From contig NW_006499905.1 of NCBI RefSeq assembly GCF_000471905.2, positions 3,517,079 to 3,581,078 on the forward strand: DNA of 64,000 bases, in the 5' to 3' direction. The notes beneath the pieces are model-generated. The model had not been told where the DNA came from. It was given only the letters and a program-made list of their open reading frames with translations, and did no database searches. Made by a program: the position numbers and the translations under genes. This stretch comes from Amborella trichopoda. Taxonomy: Eukaryota > Streptophyta > Magnoliopsida > Amborellales > Amborellaceae. Every line of letters begins with the position of its first letter. Within the stretch, counting starts at the first letter, position 1. Shown in pieces: positions 26,046 through 38,600 of this stretch.

Positions 26046-26394
26046 CAGTGTATCAAAAAGCGCTAGGCGGCACCTAGACGGTCGGGGGGTCCGAGCTGCT
26101 CAGCGCCTAGGCGAGTGCCCAAATCTTGGGCGGCCCAGTAGAATTTTTTTTTTTTGGATTTTCTCTCCCTAAAATAGCCTCTAATGGGTTCTAAGTTTCA
26201 AATGAACCTAAAACCCACAATTTTACCGCTTTAGTATTAAAAAAATGACCAAAAAATACCCTCAAGGAGCTGCATTTCTGCCTTGGGTAGGGCGCAAGCC
26301 TTGGGTGGCCGCCTAGGTGGGTTTAGGTGGGCGTCTAAGGATATCCACTTAGGTGGACGCCCAAGCATTGGGCGGTCTGCTTTTTAAAACAGTG
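26046..26394 (+). mobile_element. hAT-like MITE (349 bp) inserted in gypsy gag
   Basis: Perfect 8-bp target duplication CCATTGAG at 26038-26045 and 26395-26402. Terminal inverted repeats CAGTGTATCAAAAAGCG and (reverse complement of the right end) CACTGTTTTAAAAAGC. The GC-rich subterminal part reads GCGCTAGGCGGCACCTAG. No coding capacity. Confidence 0.88.
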
Positions 26395-27065
26395 CCATTG
26401 AGGTATGTGGTATATTTGCTCACACAATATCCATTATGGGCACGAGCAATCTCAAAATGCGGCTCCATGTCCCATAAGAAGTTCTCCAATATTTTGGAGT
26501 TTATCACCCCTTCAAACACCCCAGGATCATGCACCCTCATGCTTTGAGCTTCTTGACAAGATCCATGCATCCTTGCAAGGCCGAAAGACACGCTTGAAAG
26601 GAGTCTATGAAAGTTTGAGGTCATTTACGTACCCTCACATATGAGCATCACAAGCTCCACATCTTTCCTCAAGGTTAGCCTCCAAGATGCCATTATGAGC
26701 AATCACGGTGGTGCATTTCTACCTAACCTAGCATCTTGGACTCCTTGGGTTGTCTTGTTCCAACTACTCCTCAAGGTGACTTAAGGCATTGCTGAATTTC
26801 GGATAAGACACCATCAGTCATGGTTTCCACACCACTCTTATACCAATTTACAAAAGGCTAACTTTTCACTTATCCAACCTGTGCAATGCCAAGCGAAAGC
26901 CAAAACTCGACTAAGGCCAACCATCCACAAATACACATAAAGAGGAACAAAGTCAGACAAGCACACAAGGTATTTAACAAGTATGGAAAAGGGTTGTAGT
27001 TTGCTCTTATAGCCCCATACCTTGCTCATATACAGTGAATAGATACCGGCAAGGTCTACACAAGG

Positions 27066-27078
27066 GGTTTATATAACC
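27066..27078 (-). promoter_or_regulatory. Probable LTR TATA box of gypsy element
   Basis: On the minus strand the LTR contains GGGTTATATAAACCCC, a good plant TATA context, about 0.2 kb before the primer-binding site, where an LTR promoter belongs. Confidence 0.45.
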
Positions 27079-28261
27079 CTACAAATTCATCCACACACTC
27101 GTCCATCACTTACATGACAATTATAGCTCACGCCACTATAACTACCTACCACCATGTATGTAACATTAGCCCAAATCACACCATCAATGGCCTATGGATC
27201 ATGACTTGTTAAGGGGGAGGGTGTTGCTGGTCTAGTCAACTGACTCAACAATTCCACTGCCATCTGTACATGCCAATTCAATATGCATGATCATTACATG
27301 GCTATTAATAGCCAAACACACCCACTACATCTGCACTTACACTTTCATGGCTAATAGCCATCACACGGGCCCATGTCCCGGGTAGTTATATAATTTGAAT
27401 TCAAATCACAAACTTGACCACTATTGGTCAAAAGACTTGTCTATCCTGGGTGCATGGTCAGTCACGCCTCTTGCACATGGGTCACGCTCATGTCCCATCA
27501 AGTCATGCTGGGTTGGCACTCGAAGCCTCAAGCTCTTGGTCTTGGTGGTCGAAGAAGTCCCACCAACTTAGCCACCTATTCATGCCATCTTGCCCAAGGT
27601 CTCGTACAAGGGTCTTTTCCGCTTGCCCATATGTATGCATGCGACTATGCCCCGCTATGCATCAGCCTCACCTCCCATCAAAGGTTGATCAAGGCTGAAG
27701 GTACTCTTCTCATATAGATCTTTCACTTAGCCAATATGAATGATGCTAAGAAAGTGTTCTGACACTAAACATTTAGTTGGTAATTGACATTAAAATATGC
27801 ATAATGACAAGCTAAAAATAGTGGCTGGTGGAACTAGCCTCCGACATTAAAGGGCCAGTTTGAATGGTCCTTTTTTCACTCATAGGCCCTGTTCTGGTCA
27901 TATGTTAGTCATGCTAGATTTTTTTTTTGGGTAAGTAGTCATGCCAGATGTTGTTTCCTGAATAGAATAAAAACAGAATGTTGTGGAATACAGTCTGGTC
28001 CTATCCATGGCGGGCTCCTATTCCAAAGAAAATTGTTTGTCTAGAAAAAGTCACACAGCACCAAAAAATGTTGGTAAGGTGCAAAAAAAAATGTTTTTCC
28101 TCTCTTCATGATTAATACTAAGAATGGATACCACTTACTAATAACTTTGTGGTACATCAATCGAGTTCTTAACGAGTTGATTATTTTGAAATGAAGAAAG
28201 ATTTCGCGTTCATGTGAAATCATTGTCAACACATGTTACCCTGACCAAGGACACGGTTAGG

Positions 28262-28552
28262 ACTCGCAACAGGTTAAGGCCTAGGCCAGGCCAGCCTTGG
28301 CCTGGTTGGGAGGCATGAGGCCTTGACCCGGCTTGGGCCTATGATAGGTTAACTGCTTACACCCTTTTGGCAGGCTTGGACCAGTTGAGACCAGGCCAGT
28401 TCTATTATTTATGGCTGGGCAAGGCTGAGCTAGGAGGCCTAGACATGAACTGCCTGGTCCAGACCTTGGGCTAGAAACATCTAGCCTGAGCCTGGCTCTC
28501 GAGCCACATGGGCTAATCCAGGCGTGGGACGAGCCAAATTTGATAATCAAGA
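28262..28552 (+). repeat. GC-rich GGCC-type repeat upstream of receptor kinase
   Basis: AAGGCCTAGGCCAGGCCAGC and many GGCCTGG/CCAGGCC words over 290 bp. Probably a MITE; its ends are not defined. Confidence 0.5.
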
Positions 28553-28732
28553 CTTCGGTGAATTCTTCATCTAAAATTGTTGGGCATATTTGCCGATGCC
28601 TCTGATCAGTTTAAAGGCAAAAAAGGAATGATTTGGAATAAAAAATTGCTCCATATCATTTCCTTTGAAATATTGACTCTGAACCGTCTATGTGAGAGAT
28701 GATCATATGTAAGGTTTTAGGAGCTCAAATCG

Positions 28733-28766
28733 ATGTTTTCTTTTAAATTATATGTTTTATGGCAAG
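28733..28766 (+). CDS. Candidate first exon of the receptor kinase (weak)
   Basis: ATG opens 11 codons (MFSFKLYVLWQ) ending in phase 1 at a good donor, G|GTGAGT. The acceptor at 29057 needs exactly phase 1 and would create GGA before TTC, the position where the family joins signal peptide to malectin-like domain. Against it: 11 hydrophobic-leaning residues are short for a signal peptide, and an in-frame stop lies just upstream. The real first exon may lie elsewhere or be lost. Confidence 0.18.
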
Positions 28767-29056
28767 GTGAGTCAAAGATGATATGAAAATTTTGAAATAA
28801 CAAAATTCCCAATATGTCTTGGCCGAGAGACTGCCTGTATGTGGTGGATCCCACTGGAGACCCAACAATCCTAAAACTTAATGTTCAATGAAAAAGGTTT
28901 ATACGCTCTGCATGAGTCTTTCAATCATTAAGTCTGTACATAAACTTATGACTAAATGTTTTCTGGGCAATATCTAAATCAAAATGAGCTCCTTCAAAAT
29001 CTTTATCACAAATTAGTTTAAGTAATTCTAACAGTTTCTATCTAATTCTTTCACAG

Positions 29057-29591
29057 GATTCATAAGCATAGATTGTGGCTATGTGGAACAGGATTACATG
29101 GATCCAAACACCATGATCACTTACACATCTGATGCCAAATACATTGATACCGGGGAATCCGTGAGAAACTTAAATTCTGCCCTGTCATCGCAATATCAAT
29201 CACTACGAAGATTTACACAGGGAAAAAGGAATTGTTACAATGTGACTAGCCTCGCATCTAATCGCAAATATCTGATAAGAGCATCCTTCGTGCATGGAAA
29301 CTACGATTCCAGTTTCCAGATACCCAAATTTGACCTTTACTTAGGGGTGGACCTCTGGTACAGTGTGAGCTTCCAGAGTTTCTCTGATCAAGTTTGGGCA
29401 GAGATTATCAGCTTGATTAAGTCAGATCACGTGGTGGTATGTTTGGTGAATACCGGCCATGGAACACCTTTCATAAATGTGTTAGAGCTTCGGCCATTGC
29501 CTAGCTTCATGTATACTATTGTTAATGGCTCATGGTCTCTCACAACTTTACATCGGATCGATGCAGGAAGCCTCTCAACTGTTACTCTAAG
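29057..29591 (+). CDS. Receptor-kinase exon: malectin-like domain, N-terminal half
   Basis: Starts after a TTTCACAG acceptor and ends at AG|GTTAGC in phase 2. The translation opens with [18 protein letters not shown], the hallmark start of the malectin-like (DUF) ectodomain of LRR-I kinases. It continues with a YNVTSL segment and [13 protein letters not shown], equivalent to the family's YLIRA.F.YGNYD. It ends with GSLSTVTLR before the first malectin intron. Extracellular, carbohydrate-binding-like fold by family; ligand unknown. Confidence 0.9.
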
Positions 29592-30728
29592 GTTAGCAAT
29601 GGCTTCTTTGAAACCAAGCATTCCAAAATGTGGCCCTCAAAGGAGACCCAAGAGTGGACCGAATCTGGATCCATGTCTGGGCCTCTCTTCTAAACCCAAT
29701 GGGTCAGGTCTAGGTCTAGATCGACCCAACCTGACCCCATACATAGTGTGTGTAGTGTGTGTGAGAGAGAGATACTATATTATTATAATAATAATTATTA
29801 CAATAATTATTAGATGATCATCATCATCCAAGCCTTATCACAATTATTTGAGGTGGGCTAGATGATCTTGTTCTTCCATTCTTCTCTACCAAAGGCCGTA
29901 CCCTCAATAAGACCAAAAATCACCATATCTCAATTATTTATGGTAGTATATATGCAAATACATAATCGTATATCATCATTTGATATACATAAATATTAAA
30001 CTACATAAGGTTATAACTATTATAATGATTATTTCATTAACATAATGTAACCCGAACTTGGTCAGGTTTGGGTTCTTTGGAACTCACACCTTGCTGAACT
30101 CGGATAGGGGGATTGGACCTGGCCTCGTCAGGGTTCGTGCCCAGGTTTCCAATGTATATTCGGGTTGGGACAAGACACAGGGAGGACTTATGCTGACTTT
30201 GTTTGGAATAGGTACGGATCAGACCCCTACGATCGATTTTGGGTTCCCTACACCTTCAAAGACTGGATTGCCCTTAACACTTCCTCGACCATCATTATCA
30301 ACCAAAATAATCAGTTCCAACCGCCGCTTGCGGTCATGCAAACAGCAGCACAATCCTCAAACAGAAGCACCGGCATAAATATCAGTTGGGAGCCACCCAC
30401 ATGGGCCCCTGATGCTCTCTTCTACTTTAACTTCTATTTCGCTTTAACACAGGTCGTTGCCAACTCTACTCGAGTGTTGACCATTTTCCTCAATGGAGAA
30501 CGGTGGGGCGAGCCACTTAACCTCCTGTCTCCCACCATGCACTGGTCGGGTACATTGAATCCTGAAAGACGTTCTCAAAAGTATGAGGTTGACATCAGAG
30601 CATACACATTTTCTGATCTCCCACCCATCATCAATGCGTTCGAAATCTACATGGCGAATGCACCCTCTTCATCGGCAACCGAAGCTCAAGACGGTATGTA
30701 TTCGTGCACATGATGTGGATGGATGCGC

Positions 30729-30773
<45 letters not shown>

Positions 30774-32628
30774 CTTACCTTTTTCTGGGATGGGTTAACT
30801 CAAACACTTTCTTAAATATGGGTTAACTCAACACTTTCCTAAGGAAAAGCATTACATATGTTCACCATAATAGCATGGTCAGAGGATTTACCACTGTCCA
30901 ATCTATAGGTAGAAAGAAAAAAGAAGATACAACTGAATTAGTGACATGTTTGATAGTACTAACTCTCCCAGATGAGTTAAGTGGATGGTCATAAACAATA
31001 TGAGAGCTTAGTAGTGTACACAGTTATTAGATTGATCTGGGATTTGGAGGGAGCATGAAAGAATACACTAAAAGAGGAAGCGTAAGTTGTATGCTGTAAG
31101 ATACACAGGCAGGCCTCTGCTATTCATTCTCAAACCAGATGGTGGAGGTGAACTATATATCAGAAAGATATGAAATAACTAGTTTGGTGGATGCCTGTAT
31201 TATGGTTTAACTCCACCATACATTTTAAGAAATAGTTATGAATCTGTGAGAGGACACATTGTGCATGTTATATTTTCCCTAGACTAAATTGCATACCTCT
31301 GAACTCCGACTTATCCAGGGATGATAATGCGAACTATGGGCAGTTAAAAGACATGGTTTAAAAGGTCCCACATTGTCTGTGCTCATTGTTCAAAATCCCT
31401 TCATGGCTATGTGCCAAGTGAAGAAACTTACTCAGAAAAACATGAAGGTAAAAGATAAATATTAAAATGCATAACTTGAATAACTCTTTCCAAGATACAG
31501 GTAAAGAAAGAAGGTAAACAGTCTTATCTCATTGTGTACAAACCCATAAATTCACAATAAAAGAGATTAACATGAGCCAAGCTATGGCCTGGAACCATTC
31601 CCTTCACTGAACTGACTTAATTGTGGAACCTTTCAGTTGCAGCACTTTTGGATATTAAAGATAAACTCGGATTGAAGAACAAGAGTTGGGTTGGAGATCC
31701 TTGTCTTCCACAAGAGTACCAGTGGGATTCTTTGACTTGCAACCAAGAACAAAACCCAAGAGTTATATCACTGTATGCAAGCCTTTGTATAACTAATGTT
31801 TTGGTGCTCATATAAACAATAAATGACAAGCTAAGGAGCTTTCTCTGCAGGGATCTTTCAGCAAGCAGACTAGAAGGAGAAATACCGGCTTCCATCGCGG
31901 ACCTCTCTGTACTTGAATCTTTGTAGGTTCTTACTTTTTCAGTCCGTTTAGATGCACCTGCATTCATGTGTATGAGAAACTTATGATATTATGGCCCTCC
32001 TAAAGTAATTTTAAACCACAATAGTCCTTAGATAAATTTGCTTATAAACCGAGAAAAAGAAGTGGTATTACCACATGGTCCAAATTTTGGTCATATTATA
32101 TTGAGTTCCTACTTTTGACATTTTCTAATTCTATTTTACCACCAGTTGTATCAAATTTCGAACAGCCCAAGACACACACATACACACACAGACAACCAAA
32201 AAAAAAGAACAAGAAGCTGTATTTCTGCAGTTCGAAAATCCTACTCTCGAACACCTAAAACACAAAAAATCTGACGTGTTTGGGAGGTTTGAAAGTCAAA
32301 CTTTCAAACTGCTTAAAAAAAAAAAAAAAAAAGCAAAAAAACTGGTGTTGGGAATTAGAAAGTCCAACTTTTGAGTTCGAAAGTCAAACTGATGGGTATT
32401 AAGTAGAGATACTTCCCATGCAGACTCCACAAACCAATTTTGACTTGACTCACATAGTTGTCTACTTTAGGAAAACATTTAAGATCCAACTGAATCAAAT
32501 AAATAACGACCAACCAGTAAAAGGTCACACTTCAAATTCTTGTGTGTTTATCTAAATACCCAACTAACTTGAATAACTAAATACAGCATAATTCACCAGT
32601 TATTTATTTATTTTTATCTATTATTTAT

Positions 32629-32671
<43 letters not shown>

Positions 32672-35600
32672 NNNNNNNNNNNNNNNNNNNNNNNNNNNNN
32701 NNNNNNNNNNNNNNNNNNNNNNNNNNNNNNNNNNNNNNNNNNNNNNNNNNNNNNNNNNNNNNNNNNNNNNNNNNNNNNNNNNNNNNNNNNNNNNNNNNNN
32801 NNNNNNNNNNNNNNNNNNNNNNNNNNNNNNNNNNNNNNNNNNNNNNNNNNNNNNNNNNNNNNNNNNNNNNNNNNNNNNNNNNNNNNNNNNNNNNNNNNNN
32901 NNNNNNNNNNNNNNNNNNNNNNNNNNNNNNNNNNNNNNNNNNNNNNNNNNNNNNNNNNNNNNNNNNNNNNNNNNNNNNNNNNNNNNNNNNNNNNNNNNNN
33001 NNNNNNNNNNNNNNNNNNNNNNNNNNNNNNNNNNNNNNNNNNNNNNNNNNNNNNNNNNNNNNNNNNNNNNNNNNNNNNNNNNNNNNNNNNNNNNNTTACA
33101 AGCCCCTACCCATTTTGGAAAGAATCAACTTTTTAAAAGTCTTAGTGAGAATGGAGGCCAAGACGTTAACTGGGCCTCAGGTGGTACAACGACCACGACC
33201 TCAGCCCCATTCTCATAATTCACCATTTTTGGTCCAGATAAAACTTTAATTATAGACTGGCATCATACGTCAATAGCAGTCAAGCCGTGGATCTTCTCAT
33301 TTCAGAAAGTATGATGGCACCTTTGGCCAGCTTCATAAATTGGGGCAGTTAGAGGCATTCCCTTAAAGACGGTCACTTAAGAAATATGGTTCAGTGCTTC
33401 ATTTTTTTTGAACATGTAGTTTCTTAAGTTTTGGGTTGTTATTGATCCAGGAACTTTTCAAACAATAAGCTGACAGGCACCATTCCAGAAAGTTTAGCTG
33501 ATCTGACAGAACTAAAGTCCCTGTAAGTATAAATCCAGTCTAGCATGCGTATAAGAAATGGGGAAGAAAAGCGAATTTCATTGGCATGTACATGGTTTCA
33601 TTGACAGGGATTTGTCACAAAACAATCTTAGTGGGCAGGTGCCAATGGCATTGATAGAAAAGAATACCAGTGGAGCACTTGTATTAAGGTTAGCACTGAT
33701 ATTCTCTATATTGTTTTTCTCTTGGTAATTCTCTTCAACTAATTGTTTTGGTTTTTGATGCATTTAGAATTCATGAGAATTCCAACCTTTCAATAACCAA
33801 CTCATATCAGCCTCCTAGACAAACGAAAAGTAAGAAGACCGTGGCTATTTTGGTAATATCTGTTGCTTCAGCAGTCAGCTTGCTCTTCGCCTTGGTTGTC
33901 GGGTTAATAGTGAAGAAAATAAAAGTCTCGGTGAGCTTCAGTTCAATCCAAGATGTAATCTAATATGATACAACTAGCATCAAAATGCCAAAGGACAAAA
34001 AAAAAAAAAGAAAAAAAAAAAGAAAAGCAGGAATAACACCTCAAAATTTTGCAGCTTGATTTCAGTTCTCTAAAAATCTAGGCATTTAGCCCATTTGTTT
34101 AAATTCCTAGCATTTTTCTAAAATCAGAACTACATACTCTTTCTATGAATTATGCCATTTATTTTAGGTTTTTTCTCTAAAAATGACCGGCACAAACCAA
34201 ACGTAATCCTCTTAACCACCAAATCACAAAGAATATATATTAAGATATGTATACTGTCATTTCAACTTCTCTGCCAAACTATCTTCGAATTGATCCATGA
34301 CAGATGTAAAAGCACAATTGCCTTTGTTCACAAGAGTTCATCTGTACTGTATCTAAGAGTCGAAAGATGCCATCCACAATCACTTGACAGCATAGTTCAG
34401 TGGTCAATGCTGTTCCATTTCTCTTCTGAAGAGCCACTGTAGATCTACATCTTACGAGATAGATTTAGCTACTTGACTGAAACAAAGAAGCACATGGAGA
34501 CTTCATTTTCAACAATAATAATAATTAGTGCATCAAATTGTCATGCCATGCCAATTCAACTTTTAGCCAAACAGACCTATCACTGATAAAGCGAGTGGTG
34601 ACTGTACGCTTTTATCCCTAAAATAGGCCACAACCGTCCAGAAACTTGAAAATGAAAAAGCAACTGACTACTAAGTTGTCTAGAGCAACTCAATTGGCAA
34701 GTAAGTTGCCTGGGCTTGGATGGCACCTAATAAATCAACACCCCATACATCATTTGTCTTGAGTATCAAACGGTTAGGGAACCCCAACTTTTGCTTTCAG
34801 CCTCAGATATCAGACTTGGTTTGTAGGGCATAAGGCTGACATGGGTGTTTCAATCATTTAAGATTTATCTAATACAAGTTGAATAATTCTGAAAGCCTAA
34901 AGACTTTTCTGTATATTGTAAAATATACAGAAAAGTTTGGTAGTTTTTTCTAGATGGAGGATGACTCTTATGGCTAGTTTCATGACCTGCAGCTAGCAGG
35001 CTTCCAAATAAATGGTTTTTTTTTTTTTTTCTGAATGTTCCAAATAAATGGATTTATTTTTCACTAAGCTTCCAATAAATGTTCCTTAATATTTTTTACC
35101 ATAACTTAGTTCCTCCTACAGCCAACCCCAAATAATTACAAAATCGCTCTGACGATGATGAACTTATTTCCTCCTACAGGCTCCAAAGATTTATGCATGT
35201 AGGATTCCTCTTCCTGTATCTTAAAACCTATAATTAAAGATTTCCATCTGCAATATAAAATCCAAAAATCGACTTTAGAGTTGATACAGTTTTGGACATA
35301 AGTGCACCACAGCTCCAGTACTTGATACCGCCATTTAGAAGCAAAAGTGTTTGCTGGATAAAACATGAAGGGGAATAGATCACACCCATATTGGGATTGA
35401 GTTTTGCCAAAATTGAAAGTTGGACGTTGCATCCCTAACAAAAATTCAACAGTACGTGATTAAAAGTGAACTCCCATTTTAATTAGTAAATTGTGAACAA
35501 GTCCAAGCTCTTTAATTTTCTCCTAGAAGTCTTTAATTGTTTTTCAACATTCCAATTTCTTCAGAAACCCTTTCTGAGTTCTAAGTTCCAGGTTGAAATG

Positions 35601-38600
35601 TCTCATGCAAATTTCTTGAACTATTGTTGGGGTCCTTTTTCCAAATAGGAAGCATCTATGCAGCCCAAGCTACCTCAAACCAGGCCTGAAATTTCAATGA
35701 CACAACCCCGAAACCATACCACTACTAAGCCAACTGTGTATTAGGTAGAGGATAGTCCAAGATTAAGTGTACTTGATTATATTTTAAAAAGAGAAACAGA
35801 TGTGAAGTCTTAAAGTAAGCAATGGGAATTCATTTTTCCAGAAACCATTATAGAAACCTACTCAGACCTCTTTTCTAGATGAACCAAAAATAGACATTTC
35901 ACTTTTGGATCTTTTGGGCCTGTGTGGCCCCAGGTTTTGTTTCCTGTACAACCTACATCTTCCCATTTAGATAATAATTCCATTCTCCGTTTCATATTTT
36001 GTGTAAGGTGAAAACATTTTTAATTTTGAAACTCTCGGGTGTATAATTTTTCTCAAAATTAGTTGTTATTTAATCTCCAGAAAAGGCAATTTTGTGATCA
36101 TTTCTAAATATAGTAAAATTGTAAAAACATGCATCAGGGAAACTGGTTTTGACTGCATCTTCGAAAGCACTTTAAATGAGACCTGCCTGAAAGTTTAATG
36201 TGGAAATTTTTCCAACGATGGTAGGGTAAATGTCTGATCAGATCCATATATAGTTTATGGTATACATATTTTTTTCCTACACCATTGAATCAGGAGAAGA
36301 GAAGTTGTGTAACAAAGAAAGGGATGACACACCAAAACCAGATGCCACCAGAGCATTTACACATGCAGAAATTGTAAAAATCACCAATGACTTTGAAAAG
36401 GTCATTGGCAAAGGAGGCTACGGGCCTGTTTTCTATGGATGCCTAGAAAATGGCCATGAAGTTGCTGTGAAGTTACTGTCCCAGGAATCACAGCAAGGAT
36501 ATAAGGAATTCCTTGCAGAGGTTCGTATAGACAAAACAAACTAAATACCATTTGTATACTTGTGTATAAATTTACTAAGGATATATGCATTTGGACTTGG
36601 TCAAGCAGGTTAAACTGTTGATAAGAATTCATCACAAGTACTTAGTCTCTTTCATAGGATTCTGTGACGAAGGCCCAGAAAAGATTCTGGTCTATGAGTA
36701 CATGTCAAAAGGGAATCTGAAAGAGATTTTGTCAGGTACAATTCCCAAGCCATCAGAATATTTTTCATTTTCATCTACAATGTTAGTTTTCCCCTTTGAA
36801 TAATTTGTGACATTTCCACCAATGATTAAAATGTTAAGTTTTATTATAAGCAGTGTTCTAAAACTCAGGCGAGTCAACTTAGACTCAGCCGCTTGAGTTA
36901 CTCAGACTGGTCAAGGTGCCATGTCCGAATAGGAGCTGTCACACACATTCAATTCGTACATGTTGATACTATAACTTGTACAAACTCATCCAAGTCTCTA
37001 ACAGACGAGCAACACTGTACAGATGACTCGGACTTGTGGTCCTCCCGAGTCCTAAGTCTGAGCCTTGTTTTGAACATTGATTATAAGTCCCTTCTTCCAA
37101 GTGCATGAGTAGGATAAAAAAAACATTCTAGTCATTTTTATTACGCCTATTGTACATGTAGAAACAGATAGATGAAAGCAACCGAACCGCTGGATGTCCT
37201 TACATAAATGGAACAGTTTGTTAGTTGTTATGCCTCTAGTACTCCATACAATAATACCCTAAATAAATAAACTGAAAATAAAAACGAGTGCAAGACATTA
37301 ATCTTTAGCAAAATCTACTTATGACGCTTTAAAAGCAACCATATAATGAGTATGGCTCTCTGTGGATAGTCCTATTTTGAGATCATCCTCATATTGAACT
37401 TAATTGATAAATAGTGACATTTGATTTCTTGTAACTAGACCTCTCTGGAGTACCATGGAACTCTGGATTTGAGGATCGGTATAACAGACTTTTATTTTCA
37501 GAAGAATATAGCTAACTACTGAGAAACCACTATTTTTTGTCACCCCGATAAATTTATTTCTCTCCAAGGAAATATAATGTGACATTTTGGATGGCCCTTC
37601 ATTTGGGTTTCATGCTAAATATCCCAATCTGCATTTGTAAAGCAAGTAAGAGATGGTACAGTTGACATGGGAAACCAGAATCCACTTTTCAGAGTGATGC
37701 GTGATTGCTTAAGATGAGAAATCACAAGATCATGAGTAAATAAAAGTCACTAGATCATGAGTAAATCAGTATCTATGAGGTAGGGAATGTAACTCATAGA
37801 AAATGTCAACCCCCCCCCCCCACACTTAGGAACTCCAGCGTGAATCTAGTTATGGATGTTATTTCAGCAGGACAAGAGACAGGGTTGAGATCCCGTGACC
37901 CATGCTTATTAAGTAAATCTAGCACACTCTGGAAATACATACAATTACCAAGGAGTCCAATATATATGAAGAAAACAAAAGGACAAAAGGATTCCTGGAA
38001 GTACGTACAATACCAAAGAGACCACTTGATGCAAATGAAACAAGAATGGAGAAATGGATAATCTTGAAGTGCACAATGAATGTTTTTCTTAACAAATCAA
38101 GGACACTCTGTCACGAGCAAATACTTGAGAGGCAGATTCATATTGAAGATATCTATAGGAGGGCAGCAGGATCATGTCAATGATATCTAAGAGCACCACC
38201 TTAACTTGAAATATCCTTGCAATAATATGAATGCACATGTCTCCACGTAGCCTTACAACATTGTCAATGTTGGACCATTCTACATCATTAAACTCACCTT
38301 GTCAAGAGTAATTTGAAGAGAGAATGCTAGATAAATGAAGCATAGAGAACAATGTTTCAAAAGCGCTAGGTAGGTCCTAGGCGGCCGGCCTGGGGGGTCC
38401 AGTCTTCCCAGCTTCTAGGCGGGCACCCAAGTCGAATCGAATCAAAAAAGGATGCCCATTTGAATGAAAAAAGGATATATAATATAAAAAATAAAAATTA
38501 GGTATTTAGGTCACTTTGAGTTTGATTAATCAATCTTCAAACTTCCACCTCAAAGATGCTTCTAATTACTCAAAATTTTCTAAAAAACCCCCAATAGATT

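Larger units (their letters stand above)
25082..27764 (-). mobile_element. Ty3/gypsy fragment: LTR, primer-binding site and gag
   Basis: Read right to left: LTR (27,764 to about 26,850, start TGTCAGAACACTTTC), a degenerate PBS (TGGTATAAGAGT near 26,848-26,837), then gag. Gag shows ILENFLWDMEPHFEIARAHN (26,624-26,349) and FLPSNATTKKALTNG with MKKFSSLMLDIH (25,977-25,759), standard plant gypsy gag blocks. Pol is absent; the element ends at the copia LTR at 25,081. A hAT MITE interrupts gag. Confidence 0.78.
27765..29056. other. Region upstream of receptor kinase
   Basis: Holds the GC-rich repeat at 28,262-28,552 and the weak first-exon candidate at 28,733. No confident promoter element was identified. 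Confidence 0.5.

Noticed and set aside
29427-29621. 64-codon minus frame
   Set aside because: Shadow of the malectin exon.
32672-33095. Idea that an extra LRR exon is hidden in the gap
   Set aside because: The flanking LRR exons join in phase into a normal three-repeat block, so none is needed.
34903-34936. Perfect 14-bp hairpin (ACTTTTCTGTATAT, 6-nt loop) in the receptor-kinase intron
   Set aside because: The same site in copy 2 has three stem mismatches without compensation, so no conserved RNA structure.
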